From contig CM042088.1 of assembly GCA_023512835.1 (NCBI GenBank), forward strand, positions 46,707,199 through 46,771,198: a DNA stretch of 64,000 nucleotides, given 5' to 3'. This stretch comes from Taxillus chinensis. Lineage: Eukaryota; Streptophyta; Magnoliopsida; Santalales; Loranthaceae. The position numbers were made by a program, and so were the translations under genes. The notes beneath the pieces were generated by a model. That model did no database searches, was not told where the DNA came from, and was given only the letters and a program-made list of their open reading frames with translations. Position 1 is the first letter of the stretch, and every line of letters begins with the position of its first letter. Below are positions 45,390-58,400 of this stretch, piece after piece.

Positions 45390-47494
45390 TCACTTAACAT
45401 ACTTTGTAAACCAGGCCAACATATCTCGATGAGCCTCCATGGCGCTCTCGACTTCAAGCATGTTGGTGTCATTGTACCTAGTAGTCCACCCATGTCCAAC
45501 CCCTTCAAAAACAGTGATATTGTGTACGACCTGCAGCAATTCAGCAAGAACAGATTTTATAATAAAAGAAACTGCAACGTCAAATGAAGTCGGTGTCACC
45601 ATTTTTGGTTTTACCTTATTCTTGGATAAAATGTCATCAAATTGCTTCAACAATGCCGGAGGAAGACCATTGTCTTTTTCAGCAGTTAACACTTCAATTG
45701 GAACCTTCACCCCTAGATTGAAAAGTATTTTTTATATAATTAGTATAAACATTTATATCGATTGTATCAATTTTTTTAGATCTACTTTATCTTCACTGGA
45801 AATGGAATCAAGTTACTTCTTGCCCGCAAATTTAAAATATCATTACAGACTTGCACCTGTAAAGTTATTTGCAGTAATGTCAGAAGGGTGCAGCAACACG
45901 ACAGCTTTGGTGGCATCAGTGGTTGCTAGTTTTGTGGCGGTCATACCTAGTGAGAACAAAAATGTCAAATTTTATCCCACTCGACAGCTAAATACCAGAA
46001 CAATATCAACAAAATGATCTCACCGCCGTAACAAAACCCTGCAACTCCAACTCTAGAAACACCTTTATCCTTCAGCGCCTTGATAAAACTTTCCGTGTCT
46101 TTAACCATATTGTCCTATCAGCAATCAAAACACCAGATATTGACGTAGTAGGTTGGCATAAACCAGCATCATGACCTACTTTCATAATAAATTTTCAGTA
46201 GTCGTGATCATGGTGAAGAAAACAAACAAACCAGTGGATGCATCTTTTTCCAGTCTGATACGTTTAAATCCATGCCCCTGACATACGGATGTCCATGAAA
46301 TACGTCTGGCACTGCCGCATAAAATCCGGAAGCTGCGGCTTTGTCAGCAATCATCCTTTTTTAAGCAACAGCAGACAAGTTAATTAGGTGCCAGATCAAG
46401 ATGGATGGACAGAAATATATAAGGTTCTCTTGCATGCACATTCATGAATAAACAAGAAAAAAACAACACAACACATCCACAGTTATCAATCCTTGCCTTT
46501 CACATTTTTTAAGCCTATATATTTCTCCAATCCAAAATATGTAAATAGTAACTTAACAGAAGGACATGAAAAAAAAAAAAAAAAAAAAAAAAAAAGGACG
46601 TCCCAGGCGTCCAAAACACATGCCAAGTAGAATACAAGTCACCTTAACTTTGGTGCTCCGAATCCTGCAAGAATATCACCACGCAAAGGAAGTCAGAAAA
46701 ATACAAATCGACAGGAGCAGTTTATTAAACTAGACAACTACATAGTTTCAATATATACACATACACCAAAAGTGATTTTCTTCAGAATGAATATAATATA
46801 TAGGCGAATGATACATGTGGATTAAAAGGGATTGTCCATCCAAAAGAATGATTCAAAATGTAATTATTTGGCCATTTCAAAATCCCTGAAAGCCAAACAA
46901 AATAAAAAGTCGGTTGTCTCAAATCTCAAACATCCCTTCCCTTTCTCATCCTACGCATCTTGTAAGTTCCAGATGAAGCCAAATAGCTATGAGACCATGC
47001 AATAATTATAAAATGGTGCCAACAGATAAACTAAGAAGTGTGTGTTCCTTACTAGCTACATGCCAAATCACACCCACAATCCCAAATTATCAGCGAAAGA
47101 ACAAGTACTTGCTAAAAAAACCATAAACAATAATTTTATTAAAAAACAAAAAAAGGTCCCCATCAGATTAGGCGCGCTTGCGGGTGCATATTCTACGAGT
47201 ACATCGAGCACCTTAATGGCCAAAAAAGAAAAACACACCGTACCCAGTCGCCAAAACATCAAAAAAAACATGGGAATGCAAGGAAAAACGGATTGAAGTG
47301 GGTAGTATGACAAATTAGAATCACCAACCAAAAACATCGGAGAGGAGAATTAGAGCGAAAACAGTGGCGGAAGGAGAAGGGCCAGCGACGTAGGCGTCAA
47401 GGCCTCCAAAGTTGACAACACTGCCTGTTCCATTGTATGAGGCGTTAGCGAGCGGAGGATTCGACGTGCACTGGGAATGCTGAAAATGCGACAT
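45390..47494 (-). CDS. Dienelactone-hydrolase-like alpha/beta hydrolase, tandem copy A
   Basis: Minus-strand exons: 47329-47494, 46643-46664 (22-nt microexon), 46232-46355, 46024-46114, 45857-45946, 45615-45712, 45390-45530. They join to 243 residues. The fold is the DLH type. The catalytic triad is visible: Cys132 in AGFCYGG, Asp178 in AEKD and His210 in GVGHGW. In bacteria DLH opens dienelactones in chlorocatechol breakdown; the substrate of the plant cytosolic homologues is not established. The start MSHFQHSQC at 47494 fits the family (MSxxQC). Copy A is more diverged than copy B (for example FHGHPYVRG where B has FYGDPLTPD). Exon number, order and phases match copy B, so the two arose by tandem duplication. 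No frameshift or stop is seen. Confidence 0.9.
46561..46600. repeat. Poly(A) run in a hydrolase-A intron
   Basis: An uninterrupted run of about 26 A (roughly 46569-46594) lies in the intron between the microexon and exon 3. Length errors are likely in such a run, but it does not affect the coding exons. Confidence 0.8.
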
Positions 47495-50216
47495 TCGTTC
47501 GTTAGTTCGTTCGCTCTATTCGTTCACGCTGAGGATTCGACGTGCACTGAGGCCTGGCTCGCAGCTCTATACTTCCCAAAACCAGAGTTTTTTTTTCTTT
47601 ATATAATGTTTTCCCAAAAAAACTTTGTTTGACTTTTTAAGGCGTACAGAATAATAGAGCTTTAAATTATTTATATTTTAATTAAAATATTTCAATTTCA
47701 ATTTTTTAAAAATCAAAACACTTACCTCTATAATTAGATAATTAAGCCTTACACTTTACGGAATTAATTTTAGCCTTAAACTTTGAATGGAAATAATTAG
47801 ATTATTCAACTTTATTATTTTACACCAAAGTACACTTAAAGCAAAATCATTGTGAAGGCATTGTAATTATAGCTAAAATAATAGTTAAAAAGTGAACATC
47901 CTTCTAACAACCGACATAACACCCATTTTATTAATTATATTTCATTAATTAATATGACTCGTTAAGTATTATTATATTATTTTGTTTTTGTTTTTTATTA
48001 TAATCCGTTTGCTTCCTTGACTGTCGTTCAGCCACCTCCCCGCTTATTATAAAAACATGTGGCTTGATGAATTATAAAATATTTTTGTATGTTGTTTTTA
48101 CATTAAATGTGCGATGATGAAGGACCCCAAAGCCCAAAGGAGTAGCGTATATAATTGGAAAAGTTTGGAAGTCAAAGTTAGGACCCATAATTATATCCGA
48201 TAATTATGATATTTAACTTTTCGCCTCATTTACCCCTTTTCACATGCAAGTAACATAATTGAATAATTGATGATAAAATAAATTTTTAATTAATACCAAT
48301 TATCCCGATTTTTATTCTTTCACTGATGTAGTTAATGAAAATGACAACTTTCTTTATTTAACTTCTTCAACGTTATACATATATTTTATTATAGAGTAAT
48401 ACTAGTGCAGATAATTTACGCGTGAATATCTTTATTATCGAACTTTTCAACGTCAACTAATGTATATATATATATTAATTCAAAAAAATACTCCTATCCG
48501 GATTACTTAAAATATTTTTTCTTTATTAAATTTTTTTGCACTAATAATTTATTGATTTATGCTAAAATTATGATTGTGCAAATTGATAAATCTTGTTTTA
48601 ATGCAAACAGTGTGTTAACTCAACTAAACTATTATCCAAGTGATATAAATACAATAATATAGCAATGCATTTAATATATACTGCATGTTGGGGGGGGCCC
48701 AGAATAATTTCACCGTTGCAAAAAAAATTTAGGGAGTTTACTTACCTGATTTTAGGGCCGGCCTTCACTGTTAAAGAATATTATCATATTCTATTGTATT
48801 CATTAAAAGTATTTTTGAATAAAAAACAAATTTACTTCCAGATGCGCATACAAAGGAATCAAGACCGTTGATATTGTGACTTAGCTAGTAAAATATTTTT
48901 GTTTTATTTTTAAAATAAATATATATTTTTTATTAATAAAATTATAATTGTAAAAAAAGTATTATTTAATAATTAATAATATTTTTTTAAAATTAATAAA
49001 TTAATTATTATATATAAAATTGTTTTTATTCAGTATAAATATATATTTTTTATTAAAAAAAATTAAACAATATATTTTAAAAAAACTATTATTAAATAAA
49101 TATATTTTTTTTACTATTATTATTACTATTCGACGTATATGTAATAATTGCTTAAACATATTAAATAAAAAATATTTAACAATTATATTTTTTGAACGAA
49201 CAGTTTGATTGATTTATCATAATTTGACAGGAATATCAGTTATTTAGTTTCATTCGTTAATAAATAATGACGAACACATTTGAATACTTTAATATTCGGT
49301 TCAACTCGTTTATAGTCCTATGTACGAGTATATTTTGATGTCATCATACTGTTGTCATATATATAATTTTATCATTGGATGTACTTTATTTTTTAACATG
49401 GGTATAAAATCTGAGCTGCTGTTTTTTAATGAATAAGTTAAATTAAATTTAAGTATATATTATGAGTTTGTCATTTATTAAAAAATATAAGGAATCTTGC
49501 CTATTCATTGAAAAAATACAGCCTCAAATTTAAGACATGTCCCTGGAGTTAGTTCAACCGGTATAAAATAAAATTACTAAAATCACATATGAGAGTTTCA
49601 AAATCAAGGGAAATGTAATATTAATATTTTAATAATAATAATAATAAAGACTGTTTTAACTTATAAACTCATAAAATAAACACTTGGATTACGCGTGTTT
49701 GTAAGTTTCTATAAACATTTTGATGGTAAAAAATGTATACTTTCAAATCTTATTTTAAATTTTTTAACCCTAGCTCTTAAGTAGAAAATATTTTAGTTCA
49801 TTAAACGACATAAATCTTTTGTTTTCTAATGACAATATCCATTAAATTAATTATACCATTTTAATAATTAATTTAAACCTAATATGAACAATTAGTCGGG
49901 AATAATAAATTAATTTAATCCTTTCTTCTACTCGGGTGAAAGACGATGAAGCTATTAATTTTTTTTATCTCTCATAATTAAATATATTAGACATTTTCCT
50001 TCAAATGAATAAATGAATATTTTAGATAAATATTAGTATTTAATACGCCATCATCAAATAGTACCCCAGTCACAGCCAAGCCGGAACAGAGGAAACAAAC
50101 GCCCATCAATCACCATCGCCTGATCAAACCATCTCTACACTGCCCAACCAGCCCAACCACTCGCACTGTTCCGATCACCGCACGCTCTAACCATCAACCA
50201 TCACCCATTACCACGG
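47495..50216. other. Intergenic region between the two hydrolase genes (left part)
   Basis: The region upstream of copy A (47495-47590) holds its leader and promoter, including a small duplication of CGACGTGCACTG. From about 47600 to 50040 the DNA is AT-rich without a gene. A short GC-rich island near 48690-48770 (GGGGGGGCCCAG...AGGGCCGGCC) looks like a degraded repeat. From about 50065 the base composition shifts towards C and A, leading into the G-less tract. Confidence 0.4.
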
Positions 50217-50396
50217 CACCACCCCATCACAAACCACCAACCCCCATATACCCCCCCTCTTAAAAAAACAACACACCACCACCAAAAAAAAAACCAAACC
50301 CCCCCCCCCCCCCAAAAAAAAAAAAAATTTTCCCCCCCCCCCCAAAAAAAAAACCCCCACCCCCCCCCCCCCCCCCCCCCACCCCCCCCAAAAAAC

Positions 50397-50448
<52 letters not shown>

Positions 50449-50456
50449 TCTTTTCC

Positions 50457-50487
<31 letters not shown>

Positions 50488-50618
50488 AAAAAAAAAAAAA
50501 AAACCCCCCCCCCCCCCCCCAACCCCCCCCCCCCCCTCCCTTAACAAAAACCAACACACACACAACACAAAAACAAAAAAAAAAAAAAAATAACACCCAA
50601 AACATAAAAAATATAAAA
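50217..50618. repeat. 402-base stretch with no G on the + strand; long C and A homopolymers
   Basis: From the last G at 50216 to the next at 50619 the + strand contains no G. It is dominated by runs of C and A, including 48 consecutive C at 50399-50446, with rare T. Complexity falls gradually from about 50065 into the tract and recovers after 50600. The three minus-strand ORFs here (Gly/Phe/Trp/Val only) are meaningless. A sequencing or assembly artefact is likely; a true simple repeat cannot be excluded. Confidence 0.9.
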
Positions 50619-50852
50619 GAAAATTAAAACATACAATACAAAATTGAAAACAATATTATCTCCTATATTGATCCAATCCTTCAAAATCACAAAATCAAAC
50701 TAACAAAGCAAGTAAGACAAAAAGGCCACAAAAATTTTGTACTCATTCGAAATTATTCAAGCCGACTTGAAATTTTTAGCTAGTTTGGCTTTACCAAACA
50801 CAATACATACTAATATTAAACATTTCAGAGTAGTGCATACAGGGAACTAATA

Positions 50853-53820
50853 TTAATCTTTAACGTACTTGGTAAACCAGTCCAACATGTTTGCATGAGC
50901 TTCTTCGGCGCTCTTCACGGCGGGCTCATCTTCAACACTGTACCTCACTGACCACCCATGAGCAACACCTGGAAATATCTTGACATAACCGTCAACCTGT
51001 AGAAACAACAGAATTGGGTGGGATTTAAAAGAGCAACAAGGTACCTCTTTACATATGGGTCTCAGAAGTTGAGCACTTAACCAGCATCAAATAGGGTTTT
51101 CAAGGTTTGGAGATCTCTTACCTCAGATCTTGCAGACAAAACCTCCTCAAACTGTTTGAGGAGCTCTGGTGGAGAGGCCTTGTCTATCTCAGCTCCCAAT
51201 ATGGCAATTGGTGCTTTAACCTCTGGAAAACGAGCTCTTAGTTAACAGAAAAAATAGTAACTTCGCTTTGAACCCAAGCCCATCAATGAGAGTTTTCCTC
51301 ACAAAATCAAAGCAGAAAAAACAATAAAATGGCAGCTTCTTCCCAAATTCTAGATTCGTCTAGGTACCCACAGTATGTTTCAACTCCCTAATTTTCTTCA
51401 TACATTTCTATGAAAAGTAAGAAAATCAAACTAAACGTTGAATGGAAAATTTTGCAACCCAAGCATATCTCCCAAAATTCAAAAAGGAATCTGCATCAAA
51501 ATTCAACCCAACATCTGTGCATTGAGCTTTGGATCAGTTCCAGTCCCGAAAAATTAAAAAATAAATAAAAGGGAAAATTTGTAAATGAAAGCAGGCTATG
51601 CAGGGAAAAAAATCCATACCCTTAATGTCATCAACAGTGACACGAGAAGGGTGTAATAGAACTGCAGCTTGAATGTGATCGAACTTAGCCAATTCCACAA
51701 CCACCTTTGCTGATAAAAAATAGAAAGTTCAAAAAACTCAGCCTGATATAACTGTAAACATAAACAGCCACTTTCTAATGTTTGATGCTTTGATCAGCTA
51801 GAAGCTAGAAAATTGCTCAGATAGGGAAGGCCAGTCCCAACACACAAAAGTAAATAAATAAATCTCACCACCCCAGCAAAAGCCGGCAGCTCCAATTGCA
51901 GTTATTCCTCTACTTTTTAAATCTGCTACTACAGATTTCGCATCTTCAAATCCTTTATCCTGCAAAAAAAAAAAGATTAAAAAAAAGAGGAGGAATGTTA
52001 ATGAGAAATAGTTTCAATCAATAATCTAAAGTTGGATCTCAAGTAAGATATGTTAAATTTTACAGCATCAAATTTTAATGGGCACTAGGCAGAGTTAGAA
52101 ACAAACTGTTCCATGAGATTGTCTCCAGGTTGCTATGTTCTGTGCAGGATTATCAGGCGTTAAAGGATCTCCATAAAAGAAGTCTGGGACCACGACAAAG
52201 AATCCCATAGCAGCAACTTTGTCGGCAAGTTTCCTTCCAAGTGGGGAAGAATACAATTAGTAGAAAAAAAAAAGCATGTTGAAGATAATCATGATTGAAA
52301 CTATCAACCACAAATGAGAGGGAAATATTTCCATTTTTTCTTACCTGTGATCAATACAGAATCTAAAAGGCAGAAGCCCAATGTCAGCGACACTTTTTTT
52401 TTTTTTTTTTTACATTCTATTCAAGTTGGCAAGGGTAAAAAGCTTAAAATTCAGTACCAATAATAACATTTGGATATTTTATTTATACAAAGGAATTGAA
52501 AGCAAAAGAAAAAAGATAATGAACGAATGGTATATTTCTCAAAAACATAGTTTGGTGGGGGGGTTTGGTGGTGGTGTAGAGGTTGATACTAAATTGTTAC
52601 TCAGATATGCTGCAGCAATATGGTTTACTTTGATCAAATTAAATAAACTAGTATTTATTATTCAAGATACTACAAAAAAACTGCTAAAAATCAGCAGTGT
52701 CTTGCCAAAATTAAAGAATAGGCAGAGGAAAATCAATCAGAAAACAGAATGTCATAGTAAATGACAGCAATTATTTTTCCAGATTACATTTCTATCTCTT
52801 CCCCAGAGATTCCCTAGCCGTCATACACAGAATAAAGATTCAAAAAATGGAATAGATAGCTAAAAATATTATTCCTGGTTTTCCAATGAAAAAGGAAAAA
52901 AGGTGCTTGTTTTGTATGTTTACCTTAGGTTTGGTGCTTCGTACCCTGCAAAATGGATATAGTTGTAAGAAGGCAATCAAAAAAATTACTGAGAGAGAAA
53001 GAGTTTATTAGTTCTATATAATTTTGAAACCAGATAATGTATGGTTGGATAAAATTGAAGAACGACGACTAAAAAAGTGTAACTCGACTACATAAGTGGA
53101 CACAACACCAATTTTGCAATTCGACTACATATTTTGCAATCATAATTCCATTGAAATGTAGAAGAATAGAAGTCTAATCACATGGTATTGAAGCCTGACG
53201 TAGTACATTCCCAATTTCAATTCAGTGTCTTACTCATTTCACATAAAAATCAACGGAACTCAGGTTCCAAACTAAGGTGAACCATTACAATAATTATTAT
53301 TTTAAAACGTAATGGGAAGAAAACAAAAACAAGGAACCGAGTTCTGGGCGCCCAAATTTAGTTCAGCTGCACACGAATAACCGCCCCCTCCCCTCGATTA
53401 TTTTGTGTAACCCAACTAAACAAACAAGCACAACCCTTCTTCATGCAAAAACTTCAATCACACTAATCCGCAGCCAAAGGGAAAAAAGACTGAGAAAATC
53501 TACTACCAACTGCAACACAAAAACAATAATAAAACCATGCAACATATGTTGATGTTGGTGCAATACAATTAAAAATTAAGGAAATCAAACTCAAACATAT
53601 TAAGACGGTGATTAGATGATAGTAATTCAAAGGTCGACAAGCGATATGGGCGGTAATAATCACCGAAGACGTCAGATGCGAGGAGGACTGCGACTGCGAG
53701 GCGTGAATCGGAAGGGGGACCAACAACGTAGGACTTGAGGCCTCCCAGCTCTGCAACAGATCCGATACCAGCCCTTGGACTGAGGGCGGGAGCGTTCTCG
53801 CAGCACTGAGAGTCCGACAT
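50853..53820 (-). CDS. Dienelactone-hydrolase-like alpha/beta hydrolase, tandem copy B
   Basis: Minus-strand exons: 53664-53820, 52924-52945 (22-nt microexon), 52107-52233, 51869-51959, 51620-51709, 51122-51222, 50853-50996. They join to 243 residues. The start MSDSQCCENAP at 53820 follows the family pattern; the frame is open 48 bp further up but only through a (GT)n repeat. Conserved blocks are SDVFGYEAPNLRKLADKVAA, VVVPDFFYGDP, AGFCWGG (nucleophile Cys130), GAEID (Asp176) and GVAHGW (His209). It ends WFTKYVKD. The sequence is close to the common plant DLH-like proteins, so copy B is probably the conserved member. The physiological substrate is unknown. Confidence 0.92.
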
Positions 53821-55416
53821 CTTCGCTCTTCGCACGACACACACTGACACACACACACACACACTCAAGACTCAAGAGTGGATGAGAGTGGCGGGAGGGC
53901 GGAGACCAGCCCGAGCAGCAGCCGTCGATTTTTAATCGTTGATCAATGTGGATGAAACGACATCAACCACATCTTGATTTTGCAATTGGACTTGGGTTTG
54001 GGCCTTCGGGCGGATCGGACATTCGGACCCGGGTAAATTATTATTATGTTATGGTTATTTTTTAAAACACTTTTAAAAATGGTAAATCAAGTCGCCGGAT
54101 TGCCTAATTCATTTTTATATTTTGTTTTCATTTTTATAATTAAATAATAAAAAAATGACAATACTTGTGTGATGGCAACGTGATTTCATTTCTGCTTTAA
54201 TTCTATTTTTTTTATTTAGATTTACAAATTTGGTAAAAATATCCATCCCCTCCCACTTCCTCTGCTCTCATGGACTACCGCCCTTCCCGCCCGCCGCATC
54301 TGCATCCGCCACATGCCTTTTTATTTAAACCTTTTGTAAATAAATGGGAAAAGTGGATTGCAAAAACAAAAAGAGAAAATATAAATATTTTAATAAATAG
54401 ATAATAAATGGTGTTATATTAAATTTATATATGTACTGTTCATTTGTTAAAATAGAAAATTTTAAAAATATTATTTTTATGATTCTTTATTCAACTATTT
54501 TTTCAAACTAATAATAAAATACATATGAATAATATATAGTAGATGTTCTTATTAAAAAAAATTAAAATTTTTATTCGTATAAATATGATATTGGTTATAC
54601 TTGTCAAACATTTACAAATATGACATAAAATTGAACTTGATTACTTAATCTTTAGTGGTTGTTAGGGTCATGTTGTTTGAGCCTTTTAATATTCACGTTT
54701 AAACTTTGGTTTGGTATTATCATACAACTTAAGATATGGGCTAGATGAATGAAACACATATATAATAAAAGTTGTTGTTAGTCTTATTTATTTATAAATT
54801 TTCAAATGTATTATTAAAACCTTTAATTTAAAATCAAACAATCCAATATTTACATAGTCAAATTTAACAAACCAAAAAGTGTTTATATATAATTATATAT
54901 TTTTCGAGTTCTGAAAAATGAATTTCATAACAGTTTACAATTGTTATAACATTCAAATTTAGACTATAGAATAGATGTGAAAAGGATTTGGTTTAATTTA
55001 AAATGTGATTTTTTAAATTCAAAAATAAAATAAAATAAAAATAAGTTTTACTGACAAGAAAGGCTTGAAGAGATTTTTAATTTAGTTTTAAAATTTGGGT
55101 TTGAATAAAACTTGAAAATTTTATTTATTTATTTTTTATTTTTTAATTCATTTTGTTTTCTTTTATATTCCTCGGTACTAAAAATTTAAAAAATCCATAT
55201 AATATTTTAATAAATACAATAACAAATATTTAAAAAAAATTGAAATCCAAATTTTAAAGATAAATAGTTGATTTAAGTGGTCGGTAATATTTTTCTTTAG
55301 AACGTTGTAATTTACAATTCAATCCCTCGAAGGCTGCGAACTCTGTTTCCTTAGCTCTCACCTGTGGATCCACTCTGCAACAACAAATAGAACCGTAGAA
55401 GTAGAACCAAACCAAA
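53821..55416. other. Head-to-head intergenic region between hydrolase B and PALE CRESS
   Basis: About 1.6 kb containing both promoters. An (AC)n run at about 53848-53864 lies in the hydrolase B leader. About 54050-55300 is AT-rich with no credible ORF. A short GC-rich pocket near 54240-54315 has no recognisable coding content. Confidence 0.45.
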
Positions 55417-58400
55417 ATGGAGGCAAAGGCGTTTCAGCTGATTTGCGTACCTCACCCGCTATCCCTTATTAACAATGTTCGAAGAACCCTAGGCGTTCCT
55501 TCTTTCATCTCGCCATCGCCGCGCCGCGCAGGTCTGCATCAACAACGCACACACACACACACACACTCGCTTGTCTCCCTCCCAATTAATATCATTAATA
55601 ATGCCCTGACGGGTCTAATTACCAGTTTTGCAGAGGTGCAAGAACGAGGAAGAGCCGGAGCTGCCGCCGGGGCTTCCCAAGGAATATTACGATGATGTGT
55701 GTGGCTTACATGAGCACATTTCTTGCCACCTTTTTTTTTTTCCATTTTTTTCTTCCTCAGCCAAACCGGGTATTAAATTTTATTGATTGAAGAAATGGGT
55801 CTCCCCTAATTATCATAATCAGCCACAAAAGTTGTTAACAAAACATGCTTGTTTGTTCTACAACTATGCCATTTTACCACTAACCTCAAAAGGGGTTTTA
55901 GTGTTTTTTTTTTTTAAAAAAAGGGCTCATAATTTTCTCTGTTTATTTTCCCTCCTGCGGTACTGTCCCCAATATTCTTAGTTTCAGGCTTCTCGTGTGA
56001 TGTTAGTATATTTTAAATTAAGTTTTAGAAATAATTGAGTCGTCTCAAGGGAGCTGACAGCATTAGTCCTAGCTCATTATGATTTTGATGTAATTTTACA
56101 AACTAAACTAGCTTCGGAACAGCACAGTGTGAGTCCAACTAATTTATATTCAACTTGCCTAGCGTAATTATGTAATGTCTGAAGGGGAAGGTAGAAATGA
56201 TAGTCTTAAGTGTAGGAATGGCAAGCCCGACAACGGGAGAAGACAAAGGAATTGCGTAAAAGACAACGAGCGGAAGCGGAAGAGGAGGAAAGAAAAGTTG
56301 CAGAGTACCGTGAAATTGGGTTGAGGCTGAGAGGCTATCCTGATGAAGAAGTTAGGAAAGCAAAGAAATTGGTTTCAAGCTTTATCAGGGCAGCTGAAGA
56401 AGTTGAAGAAGTATGTACTAATTACGGTATCAGAATTTGTCCGACCAATATGTATGCTTTATTCTTCAAATGACAATATCTTTTCTAGACTATTGCATTT
56501 GCACACACTTCGTCCTTGCCAAAATTGATTGCTTCCAGGACTGTTTTCTATCTGATCATGAGCGTGCTACATCTGGTTAACTGTCCACGTCCTAAGTTTG
56601 GCCATATGTAAAATTTGGAAGGATCAGTACATAAGTAGAAGCCTAAAAATCCACAGTTTTTTTTTCCCCAAATGCATCCTGGGTCTTCAGGGAGGCCTTG
56701 CTCTAAAACGATGATTACTCTTCTGGGTGGGGGTGCTATTTCTCGCTTGAGCATGTAGTTCAGATTGGCCTGCCTATGGTAGTACTTCTCGTGCTTACAC
56801 ATGCTAAGTGGATCAGAATGAGAGCATTATCATGCAAACGTTGATCTTTTTGATACTATAGCTTCAGTAGCTCTGATTTTGCAGTAATTATATTCAGTTA
56901 AGCCCCTCGCGAGTTTGATGTATGACATGTTTCCTTTTTGTTTGCAGAAAATTGAGGAAGCTGCTGATAAAGGAGAACTCACTGAGCTCGTCTTGATGGT
57001 CATATGGAATCGTCTTGATATTGCTCGGAGTGATGTGCGTTACTGTATCTAGTTGATGTACTATATGTATGCTATCTACCTTCTTGGGTACATGTTGTTA
57101 TGTAGCATGTTTCATTTTTTTTGGCAAATTTACGAGGTAAAAAAATTATGTGATGCTGAGAATTGAGAAAGGACATGAATGGCATTATTTAGTTGTGTTG
57201 TTATTGATTAATCTCTTGAGTGCATTAACACCACTTGGAATGCCAGCCGACATTTTTTTTGTAACAATAATCAGAAGAAAGATGTGATCCCATAATGATT
57301 GCCTATTGAATGGATTCCAAACAAATGAGGCGTTTAAATAAGAGAAAGGGGTGGAAGGATGAAGTTATTTTGATTTTTTTTTACAGATTGCTATTACTTT
57401 TTGTTGCTTTAGCAAATGAATATGGGGAGATATGTAATGGGTTGATGATTCCTTGATTCTCTAGGTAAACTGTCACTTGTCGTTTACTATCATCTCTCAG
57501 AGATATGGACCAACCTCCTGCCCTTACTTTTTTTTTTCTATGCCCCTTTTCATTCTTTGTTTATTAGAATTGTACAAACATTTGGTTGTCTATCTCATTT
57601 TTTGACAGTTTCACAATTTCTTTTATGTTGAAATACCGTACCTGTGTTATCTTTCAAAATGATATACAACTGTCGGTTTCCTGAAACATTCACAAAGCAT
57701 CCATTTTTCTGTAATGCACCATACCTAATCAATTTTCAATTTCCTTCCCCATTTTAATTTTTTTTTTTTATTAATATGATTGATTTAGACTATTTTCAAT
57801 ATATTTTTCAGGATGAAAAGGAAGTTATCAGAAGTCTCCAGCTCTTATACAGGAGGGTTGAGGTGTGTGTTGCTTGCTCATCTTATTTGGATTAAAAACC
57901 CAAACTGCCTCCAATTTGATCTTACAGTTGCCTACACGATAGCTTCCACAAAAACTCCAATTATACACTAGAGTAACCATTGTCTAGCTAGATCCACGAA
58001 AGTAAAACGAATGAGTTGAACTGATATTCTATAGTTCAATATTTAAGACTTACCTAGATTTTAATCTGATTCTTGGCAAAGTTTAAAAATTAGTGATTGA
58101 TACTGGTTAGTAAAGGTAGGGATTATAAATTAGTTGGATAAATTGGTGATTAATTAGGATTAATTAGCATTACTTTTGATAAATTATTTTAATAAATACA
58201 GGAACCAAAACATGATAAATATTACAAAGAAAAATTTTATGTGCAGGTATATTGTGTAAGTAAATTGCGCATGAATACGGTTGTAATGACTTTAAAAATA
58301 AATTATAAAAAAATGATATCAATCTAATGATAGAAAGGATGCTCCTACGTGGTGTACCTGCACAGTGACTTCTATATAGCAATGTTCTATTACAAATTTA

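Noticed and set aside
47042..47337. Overlapping ORFs on both strands upstream of hydrolase A exon 2
   Set aside because: They lie in the first intron of hydrolase A and show no conserved protein sequence.
48690..48775. GC-rich patch with GGGGGGGCCC and GGCCGGCC
   Set aside because: Short, with no coding content or inverted-repeat ends. It was judged to be a degraded dispersed repeat.
50201..50605. Long minus-strand ORFs of Gly, Phe, Trp and Val
   Set aside because: They are translations of homopolymer runs in the G-less tract. They have no protein character and the underlying sequence may be an artefact.
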